Positions 8,481-16,739 of a DNA stretch of 35,914 nucleotides are shown one piece after another (the stretch's first letter is position 1; the number at the start of each line of letters is the position of its first letter). Location of the stretch: contig CAYXDO010000108.1 of NCBI GenBank assembly GCA_964463485.1, positions 1-35,914 of the forward strand, given 5' to 3'. Position numbers and translations under genes: made by a program. The notes under the pieces are model-generated. The model made no database searches, was not told the origin of the DNA, and saw only the letters and a list, made by a program, of their open reading frames with translations. The DNA is from CAYXDO01 sp964463485 (lineage in GTDB: Bacteria > Myxococcota > Kuafuiibacteriia > Kuafuiibacteriales > Kuafuiibacteriaceae).

Positions 8481-10622
8481 CTACTCGTTCGTGTTCTTCA
8501 CCGCGAAGGCGCTCACCTCTGGGGGCAAGGCCATGTCCAAGGCTCTGACGAGGAACCCAAAGCCGTCGGCGGTCTCTTCCACGCGCTTGTTGATCGGCTT
8601 GCCCGCGCCGTGACCGGCCTCTGTCTCGATCCGGATCAAGACCGGAGCGTCTCCGCGCTGCGCGGCCTGCAAAGCCGCGGCAAACTTGAAGCTGTGCCCA
8701 GGCACGACTCGATCGTCGGTGTCGGCTGTGGTGATCAGAGTCGGTGGGTATCTGCGAGGTTGGACGTTGTGGAGCGGAGAGTACCGCAACAGGTTTTTGA
8801 AGTCATCCGGATCTTCGGGCGAGCCATACTCCGGCACCCAAGCCCAGCCGATGGTGAATTTGTGAAATCGCAGCATGTCCAGAACGCCCACGTTTGCGAG
8901 CGCAGCTCCGAAGAGCTCGGGACGCTGGACGAGGGTCGCTCCCACCAACAAGCCCCCGTTGCTCCGACCGTTGATCGCGAGGCGCGTGGGTTTGGTGTAG
9001 CCCTGGTCGACGAGCCAAACCGCGGCGGCCGCGAAGTCATCGAACACGTTCTGCTTCCGGAGTCGCATCCCGGCCTCGTGCCAGGCCTCGCCGTACTCAC
9101 CGCCGCCGCGAAGATTGGCGACGGCCAACATGCCACCGAGCTCGAGCCATACCAGCCACTCGCTCGAGAAGGCAGGAGTGAGCGAAATGTTGAATCCACC
9201 GTAACCATAGAGCACGGTGGGGATGTCTCCGGTGGGTTTGAGACCCTGCTTGGAAATCAGGAACATCGGGATCTTCGTGCCGTCTCTGGTTGGGTAGAAG
9301 ACCTGCTTGGTTTCGAAGCGCTCCGCGTCGATAGGGAGTTGGGGGCGCCGGAACAACTCGCTCCGCCCACTGACGACATCATATTTGTAGATGGTCGTGG
9401 GGTGAGTGAAGGTCGTGAAGCCAAAGTAAGTCTCGGTGTCGCGGTTGTCCCCTTCGAAACCCGTCGCGGTACCCAGCCCAGGCAGGTCGATCGATCTGAC
9501 GAGTGATCCGTCGGGCCCGAACACCTTGATCTCGCTGCGGGCGTCTCGCAGGTAGCTAGCGATGAATCGACCCCCGATGAGCGAAGCTCGCTCCAGGGTC
9601 GCATCCGACTCCGGAACGACGACCCGTGTTCGATTTGGTCGCGCTGCGTCGACCGCCACGAGCTTGCCGCGGGGCGCATCCTTGTTCGTGACGAAGTAGA
9701 ACGTGTCTCGCTCGCTGCCCACCAGCTCGTAGCCGGCGTCCAGGTCTGGCAGGAGCTCCGCGACTTCTGCATCGGTGGCCTTGAGGGACTTCACGAACAC
9801 CGAGTTCTTTCGGATCGCACCGACCCACGCGGTGATCACGAGCCACTCCCCACTCTCGGTCACTTCGCCGTCGAACCCCCACTCCTTGTGATCGGGACGC
9901 TCGTAGATCAGCCGGTCCGCGGCCTGAGGCGTACCCATTCGGTGATGATAGAGCTTGTGGTAGAAGTTCTGGCCATGATGTTCGGCGCCCGCGTCTGGTT
10001 GCTCATAACGACTGTAATAGAACCCGGAGTCCGAGGTTTCCCAAGACACCTGGGAGAATTTCACCCACTCGATCTTGTCGGGGAGATCTCGGCCCGTGAC
10101 CACGTCTCGAACTCTCACCTCTACCCAGTCCGAGCCCGCCGTCGACAGTCCGTATGCCAACAGCTTCCCGTCATGAGTTGGCCAGTACCCAGCGAGCGCG
10201 ATCGTCCCATTGGCGGACAGCTTGTTGGGATCGAGCAAAATTCGAGGCGCCGAACGCGAGTCGTCCATCACGTGAAGCACGTCCTGGTTCTCCAGGCCGT
10301 CGTTGATTTCGAAGAAGGACCGACCCCCTCGGATGATCGGCACTCCGTAGCGCTCGAAGTCGAGCAGGGACCGGAGTCTTCCGGCAATCGCGCTGCGCTC
10401 TGGGATCGTCTCGAGGAAGGAGTCGGTCAGCTTTTTTTGGGCGCTGATCCAGACTCTAGAGGATTCGGATCGTGGGTCCTCGAGCGACCGATGCGGATCG
10501 GCTACCGGCACTCCATGTTGGGTCTCGGTCGGTCCGTCCGCCGGGGACACGGGATACACGAGCGCAGGATAGCGCGAAGAAGCGCACGCGGAGAGCCCTA
10601 GGAGCCAAGCAACGCGCCGCAC
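8481..10622 (-). CDS. prolyl oligopeptidase (S9A), predicted lipoprotein
   Basis: A 713-residue serine peptidase that should cleave short peptides after proline. The N-terminal half is the seven-bladed propeller domain that restricts access; the C-terminal half is the alpha/beta hydrolase. The catalytic triad is clear: Ser554 in GRSNGG, Asp in TADTDDRVVP (about 636-637) and His671 in EAGHGAG. ANLRGGGEYGEAWH upstream of the serine is also typical of S9A. The frame is open back to 10739, but GTG at 10622 is preferred: it gives a short lipoprotein signal (RRVAWLLGLSAC, lipobox LSAC) and has GAGAGC just upstream. The protein is then exported and membrane-anchored, whereas many S9A enzymes are cytoplasmic. 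It stands alone and is divergent from the gene at 10771. Confidence 0.92.
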   Translation of the reverse strand: MRRVAWLLGLSACASSRYPALVYPVSPADGPTETQHGVPVADPHRSLEDPRSESSRVWISAQKKLTDSFLETIPERSAIAGRLRSLLDFERYGVPIIRGGRSFFEINDGLENQDVLHVMDDSRSAPRILLDPNKLSANGTIALAGYWPTHDGKLLAYGLSTAGSDWVEVRVRDVVTGRDLPDKIEWVKFSQVSWETSDSGFYYSRYEQPDAGAEHHGQNFYHKLYHHRMGTPQAADRLIYERPDHKEWGFDGEVTESGEWLVITAWVGAIRKNSVFVKSLKATDAEVAELLPDLDAGYELVGSERDTFYFVTNKDAPRGKLVAVDAARPNRTRVVVPESDATLERASLIGGRFIASYLRDARSEIKVFGPDGSLVRSIDLPGLGTATGFEGDNRDTETYFGFTTFTHPTTIYKYDVVSGRSELFRRPQLPIDAERFETKQVFYPTRDGTKIPMFLISKQGLKPTGDIPTVLYGYGGFNISLTPAFSSEWLVWLELGGMLAVANLRGGGEYGEAWHEAGMRLRKQNVFDDFAAAAVWLVDQGYTKPTRLAINGRSNGGLLVGATLVQRPELFGAALANVGVLDMLRFHKFTIGWAWVPEYGSPEDPDDFKNLLRYSPLHNVQPRRYPPTLITTADTDDRVVPGHSFKFAAALQAAQRGDAPVLIRIETEAGHGAGKPINKRVEETADGFGFLVRALDMALPPEVSAFAVKNTNE

Positions 10623-10770
10623 GCGGCTCTCATGGACCGTTTCTCGCACGTCGGCAAGAGCGTTGGCCGGCGGCCCTCCGATCAGAGCGCGGGCACTCAG
10701 GAGCTGTCGATCGGGGAGAGAGGGGCCACGATTGCGCAATGGCCAGCACGCCGTGTAAAAGCAAGATCAT

Positions 10771-11046
10771 ATGCTTTGGTCCGAGGTTCGGAATCGCCAC
10801 CCCAATGCGTGGCTGATAGTCGAAGCGCTGTCAGCGCGGTCAGAGTCAGACCAACGGGTGGTCGATCGAGTCGCGGTCCTCGAAGTCTGCCTGGACGGTC
10901 GTCATGCCTTTGAACGATATCGGGCGCTTCGGCTCGAGCATCCCACGAGGGAGCTCTACTTCATCCACACCTCTCGGGAGCACTTCGTGTTGCCCGAACA
11001 ACATTGGGCGGGAGTCAGGCTCGATGCTGCCTCTGCGAATTCGTAG
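10771..11046 (+). CDS. small conserved protein paired with a retropepsin-like protease
   Basis: Encodes 91 residues from ATG 10771. The sequence begins WSEVRNRHPNAWLIVEALSA and ends YFIHTSREHFVLPEQHWAG. I recognise this as a small family of unknown function that in many bacteria is encoded immediately before a retropepsin-like aspartic protease, as it is here. No catalytic motif, signal peptide or membrane segment is visible, so it is probably cytoplasmic. Its last 23 bases overlap the start of the protease frame at 11024, which suggests translational coupling. No strong ribosome binding site is seen. The divergent peptidase gene begins 148 bp upstream, so a promoter is expected in 10623-10770. 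Confidence 0.75.
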   Translation: MLWSEVRNRHPNAWLIVEALSARSESDQRVVDRVAVLEVCLDGRHAFERYRALRLEHPTRELYFIHTSREHFVLPEQHWAGVRLDAASANS

Positions 11047-11412
11047 TGGCCTGCCATTTCTGACCTTGCGCGTGATCTGGGAGGGGCACTCATGCGAGAT
11101 TCCGGAAGTCCTGGTCGACACAGGCTCCGCGTCTACGATCGTGTCGGCCGACTTCGTCGAATCGATCGGGGTTGTGGTCGAGCCTGACGATATGCTCCGA
11201 GTCGTTCGAGGCGTAGGAGGCCGAGAGATCGTCTTCAGCCGGAGGTTCGACGGCATCCAGAAGGGGACCGCGAGATTCCGGACGTTGAGCTGCAGATCGG
11301 CGCGATGCAGTACGGATTTGCAATCAACGGGATCCTCGGCATGGACGTTCTCACGAAGCTCGGCGCGAGAATCGATCTCCGCAAATTGACTCTTACGTTG
11401 AACCTTGACTGA
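11024..11412 (+). pseudogene. retropepsin-like aspartic protease, frameshifted
   Basis: Starts at ATG 11024 with GGGAG upstream. The first frame encodes LPFLTLRVIWEG, then EVLVDTGSAS with the catalytic DTGS motif, and GVGGREIVFSRRFDGIQKG. After the G-run at 11263-11266 the homology continues one frame back: DREIPDVELQIG, then NGILGMDVLTKLGARIDL, to TGA at 11410-11412. Together they give one normal single-domain retropepsin-like protein of about 129 residues with the usual flap and the ILGMD segment near the end. One missing G restores the frame. This could be a true mutation, a sequencing error, or a -1 slip on GGG, which re-pairs perfectly. As written, the first frame runs on to about 11389 and loses the C-terminal half of the fold. 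Confidence 0.75.
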
Positions 11413-11448
11413 TGAGCAAATGGCGGTAGCACGAGCTATGATGGGCGA

Positions 11449-11925
11449 GTGATTCATCGAGACGCGCGCGGACGCTGGTACGACGACGGCGAACCGATCG
11501 GACATGCGCGTATCGAGCGCGCCTTCGATGCCTGGGTTGCCGTGGACGCCGATGGGCGGTTCATCCTGAAAAACTCGGTGAGCTCTGCGTACGTAGAGAT
11601 CGAGGGGCCTCCGATCTTCGTTCGCGCCGCTCGATGGACCGACGCCGGCCTACTCATGGCGCTGTCCGACGGACGCGAGGAGCTCCTCGACCCCGAGACG
11701 CTGCGCAGCGACGCCGAAGGTTTGATCTACTGCGACGTGCGCGAGGGAACGATGGTGGCTGGCTTCCAGCGCGGCGCGGCGGTGGTTCTCGCGGAGCGCG
11801 TCGTCGACGAAGCGAGCCCGCGGCTCGTGTTCTGCGGTCGAGCTCACCCGGTGGAGGTCGATCATCGCGCGCTCGTGCCGCGACGCGCAGCGGGGAGCGT
11901 TGCGCTTGGTCCGAGGGTCCCGTAG
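11449..11925 (+). CDS. DUF1285-like protein
   Basis: Encodes 158 residues from GTG 11449; no ATG is in frame nearby. The opening HRDARGRWYDDGEPIGHARIERAF, split here as RGRWYDDGEPIGH and RIERAFDAW, matches the start of DUF1285 proteins (xGRWFxxGxPIxRxxLVRLF), followed by the family's VEIEGPPIFVRAA strand pair. The C-terminal third (FCGRAHPVEVDHRALVPRRA) is not recognised. No signal or membrane segment is present; function is unknown. It lies 36 bp after the protease frame and 9 bp before the formate dehydrogenase catalytic gene, so it is probably cotranscribed with the latter. I infer no functional link to formate oxidation beyond this position. Confidence 0.7.
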   Translation: MIHRDARGRWYDDGEPIGHARIERAFDAWVAVDADGRFILKNSVSSAYVEIEGPPIFVRAARWTDAGLLMALSDGREELLDPETLRSDAEGLIYCDVREGTMVAGFQRGAAVVLAERVVDEASPRLVFCGRAHPVEVDHRALVPRRAAGSVALGPRVP

Positions 11926-11934
11926 GATTCGAAC

Positions 11935-13836
11935 ATGAAGCCCCACCGACGACTCACCCAACCGCTCGTACGAGATGCGGGTCGGCTTCGCCCGGCGTCG
12001 TGGGAGGAGGCTCTCGAGGTCGCGGCGCGCGGGATCCGCACTTCGGTCGAGCGGCATGGTCCAGACACGTTCGGCGTCTTCAGCTGCTCCAAGGCCACCA
12101 ATGAAGTGAATTTCTACGCGCAGAAGCTCGCGCGGGTCGCGGTCGGGAGCAACAACATAGACAGCTGTAACCGCACCTGACACGCCCCCAGCGTCGTCGG
12201 TCTGGCGACGGTGTTCGGGGCAGGTGGCGGCACCAGCTCTTATGTCGAGGTGGAAGACTCGGACGTGATCCTCCTGTGGGGATCGAATGCTCGTGAAACT
12301 CATCCGATCTTTTTTCACCACGTCCTCAAGGCCGTGCGCCGCGGCGCGAAGCTCTACGTCATCGACCCTCGGCGCACGTCGTCGGCAGAGTGGGCTGACG
12401 GGCACCTAGCGCTCCAGGTCGGCACCGACATCGAGCTCGCTCACGCGGTCGGCCGGGAAATCTTGGCTTCGGGACTCGAAAATCGGGCCTTCATCGAACG
12501 AGCGACGCAGGGATTCGCGGCCTGGCGCGAACGAATATGGCCTTTTTCCCTCGAGCGCGCCTCGCTCGGCACGGGTGTGTCGCCGGAGCTCATTCGACGA
12601 ATGGCGCACGACTATGCGCGGGCGGACCGTGCGATGATTTGTTGGACTCTCGGCATCACCGAGCATCACAACGCCGTCGACAACGTCCTCGCTCTCATCA
12701 ACCTCGCCTTGGTCACGGGTCATGTGGGTAAGTATGGCTCGGGCCTGAATCCGCTCCGCGGACAGAACAACGTACAAGGCGGCGGCGACATGGGAGCGCT
12801 GCCGCACAAGCTCGCTGGGTTTCAGGACGTCGAGAACGACGAAGTCCGAGCGCGCTTCGAGGCCAAGTGGAACGCCAAAATCCCACCCAAGAAGGGCAAG
12901 AACCTCACGGAGATGCTCCACGCGATGGAGCAAGGCGAGCTCTGCGCGCTCTTTTGTATCGGCGAGAACCCCGCCCAATCGGAGGCCGACGCCAACCGCG
13001 CCATCGCGGCCATCGAGCGGCTCGAAATCCTCGTGGTGCAGGACATCGTCATGACCAAGACCGCCGAGCTCGCCCACGTCGTGCTGCCAGCATCGGCTTC
13101 CTGGTGTGAGAGTGAGGGCACCGTCACCAGCAGCGAACGCCGCGTGCAGCGCGTTCGGCGCGCGCTCGATCCGCCCGAGGGCGCCCGGGACGACCTCGAG
13201 ATCATCGCCGACCTCGCGCGACGGCTCGGACGCGACCTCGGGCCTCCCGATCCTCGACAGCTCTGGGAGGAAGTCCGTTCGTTGTCTCCGATGCACGCTG
13301 GCATGAGTTACGAGCGGCTGGAGGCCCTCGGCGGACTTCGTTGGCCCTGCTGGAACGAAACCCACCCGGGTGAGCTCTTCCTGCATGCGCGTCTCTGGAA
13401 GGACCCCGTCGAGGGTCCAAGAGCGCCCTTCTCCGCGGTCGCCGCCGAGGGACCCGCCGAGGGGCTGGACGCTGAGTTCCCGCTCCGCCTCACCACGGGC
13501 CGTCGACTGGACTCTTTCAACACCGGGGTTCAGACGAGAGCCTTTGCTTCGCCCCTTCGGCGCGGCGAGACGATCGATCTCTCGCCTTCCGACGCACGAA
13601 AATACGGCGTGCTCGAAGGGGACCTCGTCAAAGTCAGATCTCGGCGTGGCCAGGTCGTGGCGCCCGTTCGAATCGACCCAGGCTTGCGTGAAGGCTTGGC
13701 CTTCATGACGTTCCATTTTCCGGACGAGGTGGACGTCAACCAACTCACCATCGACGTGTCCGATCCCAAGTCCGGAACCGCCGAGTTCAAGGCCGCGGCC
13801 ATCTCCATCGAGCGGCTCGCGGCGGCTCCGGAGTGA
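11935..13836 (+). CDS. fdhA: selenocysteine-containing formate dehydrogenase, catalytic (molybdopterin) subunit
   Basis: One gene of 633 residues interrupted by in-frame TGA at 12178-12180, to be read as selenocysteine at position 82. The frame before (NNIDSCNRT) and after (HAPSVVGLATVFG) joins into the exact active-site block of formate dehydrogenases, where position 82 is Cys or Sec and ligates Mo/W, and His83 is the conserved neighbour. Other MopB features follow: LLWGSNARETHP, LRGQNNVQGGGDMG with the conserved Arg275, CIGENPAQSEAD, and a C-terminal molybdopterin-binding domain (RLTTGRRLDSFNTG to AFMTFHFPDEVDVNQLT). The usual N-terminal [4Fe-4S] domain (CxxCxxxC) is missing here and is found at the end of the 15663-16589 product. 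Start ATG 11935 has AGGA 8 bp upstream. It should oxidise formate to CO2, or run in reverse. selA, selB, selC and fdhD are not in the window. Confidence 0.93.
12178..12210 (+). promoter_or_regulatory. selenocysteine TGA codon with bacterial SECIS hairpin
   Basis: After TGA (12178-12180), bases 12192-12198 (CGTCGTC) pair with 12204-12210 (GGCGACG): seven pairs, one of them G-U, closing a five-base loop GGTCT at 12199-12203. The loop begins 18 nt after the TGA. A GGUCU apical loop at this distance is the SelB-binding feature of the Escherichia coli fdhF SECIS. The hairpin lies wholly within codons that also match the conserved protein sequence. Confidence 0.93.
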
Positions 13837-13848
13837 AGAGGAGACTTC

Positions 13849-15666
13849 GTGGACTTACGCCACATTCGAGCTTCTGCCACCGCGATCGAGCGGGCCGCGA
13901 TCGACCTCGTGATAGGTCCCGAAGTCGACGGTGAGTCGACGGTGGGCCTGTCCCTCGCCAAGGGTCGCCGGCAGCTGCTGCTCCCGGCGCTCCACGCAGC
14001 GCAGCGGAGGGTTGGGTACGTCTCGCCCGGTGCGCTGAGTTACATCTCGCGACGCCTCCACATACCTCCGGCCGAGGCCTACGGCGTGTTGACGTTCTAC
14101 GGGATGTTCTCGACGGAGGCCCGCCCGCCGAGAGTGGCTCACCTTTGCACCGACCTCGTGTGCAGGATGCGAGGCGCTGCGTCGGTCGAACAGGAGCTCC
14201 GGGAGCGACTCGGGCCGCCGGGTCAGACACTCACCCGCGCGGAGCACGAAGCGACCTGGCTCGAGAGCCCCTGCCTCGGCCTCTGTGAAGTCGCTCCGGC
14301 CGCCCTAGTCACCATCGCAGGTCAGCCTCCCTTCGAGCGAAGCTTTGGACATGCCTCCGCCGAGTCGATCGAGTCCGCGCTGACGTCCGGTGACGTCCCC
14401 CGCCCGATCGTCCCCGTGCTGGAGAGCGCGAGTGAGAAGCGGACTCTGCGGCGAGCCGGCCGAATCGATCCGGAGAGTCTCGATGAGTATCGCGCTCACG
14501 GCGGATTCGCCGCTTTGCGCAAAGCCTTGGAGCTCGGCGCGGCTTGGGTCGTCCGGGAGCTCCTCGAGTCGAAGCTCGTCGGCCGCGGAGGCGCGGCCTT
14601 CCCAACGGGGCGTAAATGGCAGGCGGTCCAATCCGCCCCGGTGCGCCCTCACTACTTCGTCGTCAACGCCGACGAGTCCGAGCCTGGGACCTTCAAGGAC
14701 CGCATCTTGATGGAGCTCGACCCCTTCGCGATCGTCGAGGCCGCCACCATCGGTGGGTTCGCCGTCGGAGCCGATCGCGGGTTCATCTACGTGCGAGGAG
14801 AGTACCCGCTCGCGATAGATCGCCTCGAGCACGCCATCTCCGAGTCTCGACGCCGTGGGTTCTTGGGTGAAGGAATTTTGGGAAAGACCGTGAATTTCGA
14901 GCTCGAGGTCAGGCGCGGCGCGGGCGCATACGTGTGCGGCGAAGAGACCGCGTTGTTCGCCTCGATCGAAGGCTTCCGAGGAGAGCCCAGAAACAAGCCG
15001 CCCTTCCCCGTCGAGGTCGGCCTCTTCGGAAAACCTACGGCGATCAACAACGTCGAGACCCTCGCGAATGTGCTCGATATCGTACGGGACGGCGCCCGAG
15101 TATACTCGAGCCTCGGCTCCAAAGGCTCGACCGGCACCAAGCTCTTCTGCGTGTCCGGCGACGTGAACGCGCCGGGCCTGTACGAAGTGGACTTTGGGCT
15201 CGAGCTCTCTCGACTCATCGGCCTCGCCGGTGGACCCTCCGAACCCATCCAGACTGTGTTGCTCGGAGGCGCCGCGGGCACGCTGCTCAGGCCCGACGAG
15301 CTCGACGTGGAGCTCAGCTTCGAGGGTACTCGCGAAATCGGCGCGACCTTGGGATCCGGGGTCGTCGTGGTGATCGGGACTTCGCGCAGGCTGCTCGAGC
15401 TCCTTCACCGGGTCGCCGTCTTTTTTCGGGACGAGTCCTGCGGCCAGTGTGTCCCCTGCCGAGTGGGTACGGCGCGCATCGAGGAGCTGTTGGAGCGCGC
15501 CCTGCGAGGAGCGCCCCTTGGGACCATGGCGACCGAGCGCGCGATGTTCGAAGAGCTCGCCGCGGCCATGCGGGACGCCTCGATCTGCGGCCTCGGGCAG
15601 ACCGCGCCGAGCGCGCTCGAGTCCGCCATCAAAAAACTCGGACTTTTCGAGGAGACTCACTCATGA
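13849..15666 (+). CDS. NuoE-NuoF fusion, diaphorase subunit of formate dehydrogenase
   Basis: A 605-residue fusion. Residues 1-160 are a NuoE/thioredoxin-like [2Fe-2S] domain with Cys100, Cys105, Cys142 and Cys146. From about 215 the NuoF part follows: FMN-binding GRGGAAFPTG (245-254) and NADESEPGTFKDR, then GAGAYVCGEETA (357-368) for NADH, RNKPPFP, NNVETLANV, and a [4Fe-4S] site with Cys531, Cys534, Cys537 (SCGQCVPC) and Cys580. It should carry electrons from the iron-sulfur subunit to NAD+. In the Fds-type and complex I enzymes NuoE and NuoF are separate proteins; fusion is a known variant. Start GTG 13849 has a strong AGAGGAGA site. It follows the catalytic gene by 12 bp and its stop overlaps the next ATG (ATGA). 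Confidence 0.92.
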   Translation: MDLRHIRASATAIERAAIDLVIGPEVDGESTVGLSLAKGRRQLLLPALHAAQRRVGYVSPGALSYISRRLHIPPAEAYGVLTFYGMFSTEARPPRVAHLCTDLVCRMRGAASVEQELRERLGPPGQTLTRAEHEATWLESPCLGLCEVAPAALVTIAGQPPFERSFGHASAESIESALTSGDVPRPIVPVLESASEKRTLRRAGRIDPESLDEYRAHGGFAALRKALELGAAWVVRELLESKLVGRGGAAFPTGRKWQAVQSAPVRPHYFVVNADESEPGTFKDRILMELDPFAIVEAATIGGFAVGADRGFIYVRGEYPLAIDRLEHAISESRRRGFLGEGILGKTVNFELEVRRGAGAYVCGEETALFASIEGFRGEPRNKPPFPVEVGLFGKPTAINNVETLANVLDIVRDGARVYSSLGSKGSTGTKLFCVSGDVNAPGLYEVDFGLELSRLIGLAGGPSEPIQTVLLGGAAGTLLRPDELDVELSFEGTREIGATLGSGVVVVIGTSRRLLELLHRVAVFFRDESCGQCVPCRVGTARIEELLERALRGAPLGTMATERAMFEELAAAMRDASICGLGQTAPSALESAIKKLGLFEETHS

Positions 15667-16589
15667 ATGATCTCCTGCGCCTCGCTCGGCGCTCCGTCGA
15701 GCTCTCCATCGACGACGAGAAAGTCTCCGTGCTCGAAGGGTCGACGATCCTCGACGCGACTCGCTCCGTCGGCGTCGACGTACCTACCCTCTGCTTCGCC
15801 GAGAATCTCACTCCGATCAACGTGTGCAGAGTCTGCGTCGTGGAGGTCGAAGGGGCCCGCACACTGGCGCCAGCCTGCTCCCGCAAAGTCGAGGCGGGTC
15901 TGAAGATCAAGACGAGCTCACCTCGGGTTCGCACGGCCCGAAAGGTGGTGCTCGAGCTCATCGCCTCCTCGGTCGACGTCTCCGAGTCGCCCGAGATCGC
16001 CGCGATGATGAAGCAGTACGGAGCGGAGCCCCAAAGGTTCGGCCCGTCCGCGTCCAAAGCACGAGCCGGAGATCGCGACTCCGCGCTCGCCGGGCACCAT
16101 CACGCAACTCATGGTGTCGCAGCCACCGTCGCGGAGCCCCCGCGCGTCGACAACGCGCTGTTCGTACGTGACTACACGAAGTGTATGCTGTGCATGAAGT
16201 GCGTCCAAGCCTGCGGCGCCGACGCGCAAAATACCTTTGCCATCGCAGTGGCCGGGCGCGGGTTCGAGGCACGAATCTCCACCGAGCTCGCACTCCCGCT
16301 GCCCGACTCGGCCTGTGTTTTTTGCGGAAATTGCATCGGCGTGTGCCCGACCAACGCACTCGTCTTCAAGACCGAATATGACTCGAGGTTGGCAGGCGGC
16401 TGGGACGAGAGTCGGCAGTCGAGGGTCGACACGATCTGCCCTTACTGCGGCGTGGGTTGCACGCTGACCTTGCACGTTCAGGACAAGAGGATCGTCAAAG
16501 TCACCTCGCCGGCCGACTCGCAAGTGACGGGCGGGCATTTGTGTATCAAAGGCCGATTTGGCACGGCGTTCGTGGAGTCGAAGCCGTGA
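15663..16589 (+). CDS. iron-sulfur subunit of formate dehydrogenase carrying the detached MopB Fe4S4 domain
   Basis: A 308-residue NuoG/HoxU-like electron-transfer protein. Residues 15-75 are a [2Fe-2S] plant-type ferredoxin domain (Cys44, Cys55, Cys58, Cys72). Two [4Fe-4S] clusters follow: Cys174/177/180/184 and Cys218/221/224/228. The end (257-300) is the Molybdop_Fe4S4 domain, TICPYCGVGC with Cys259/262/266 and GHLCIKGRFG with Cys294. That domain normally begins the catalytic subunit and touches the pterin. The product of 11935-13836 lacks it, so the two chains complement each other. The His-Cys3 cluster motif of NuoG/FdsA (HxxxCxxC) is absent; the region reads LELIASSVDVSESPEIAAMM. An odd HHHATHG patch lies at 145-151. 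ATG 15663 overlaps the previous stop, so translation is coupled. Confidence 0.92.
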   Translation: MNDLLRLARRSVELSIDDEKVSVLEGSTILDATRSVGVDVPTLCFAENLTPINVCRVCVVEVEGARTLAPACSRKVEAGLKIKTSSPRVRTARKVVLELIASSVDVSESPEIAAMMKQYGAEPQRFGPSASKARAGDRDSALAGHHHATHGVAATVAEPPRVDNALFVRDYTKCMLCMKCVQACGADAQNTFAIAVAGRGFEARISTELALPLPDSACVFCGNCIGVCPTNALVFKTEYDSRLAGGWDESRQSRVDTICPYCGVGCTLTLHVQDKRIVKVTSPADSQVTGGHLCIKGRFGTAFVESKP

Positions 16590-16739
16590 AGCTGCTCATC
16601 TGCCGAGGCCTCGGAGCCGACGCGATCCCTGGGGAGCGAGCGGTCGAGCGAGGTTGCTCACCGAACCAAAATACGGCGTTTCGCCCCACGTACCAACCGT
16701 CGGTCGAACGCCCGGAACGAAACGCTCAGGTCGGGCTCG

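Noticed and set aside
12178..12180. Nonsense mutation splitting the formate dehydrogenase gene
   Set aside because: The frame is unbroken on both sides, the codon is at the active-site Sec/Cys position, and a SECIS-type hairpin with a GGTCT loop follows at the right distance.
12406..13743. 445-residue minus-strand open frame
   Set aside because: It lies opposite the formate dehydrogenase catalytic domain and shows no protein-like pattern.
14305..15660. 451-residue minus-strand open frame
   Set aside because: It is opposite the NuoE-NuoF fusion, whose cofactor motifs are clear.
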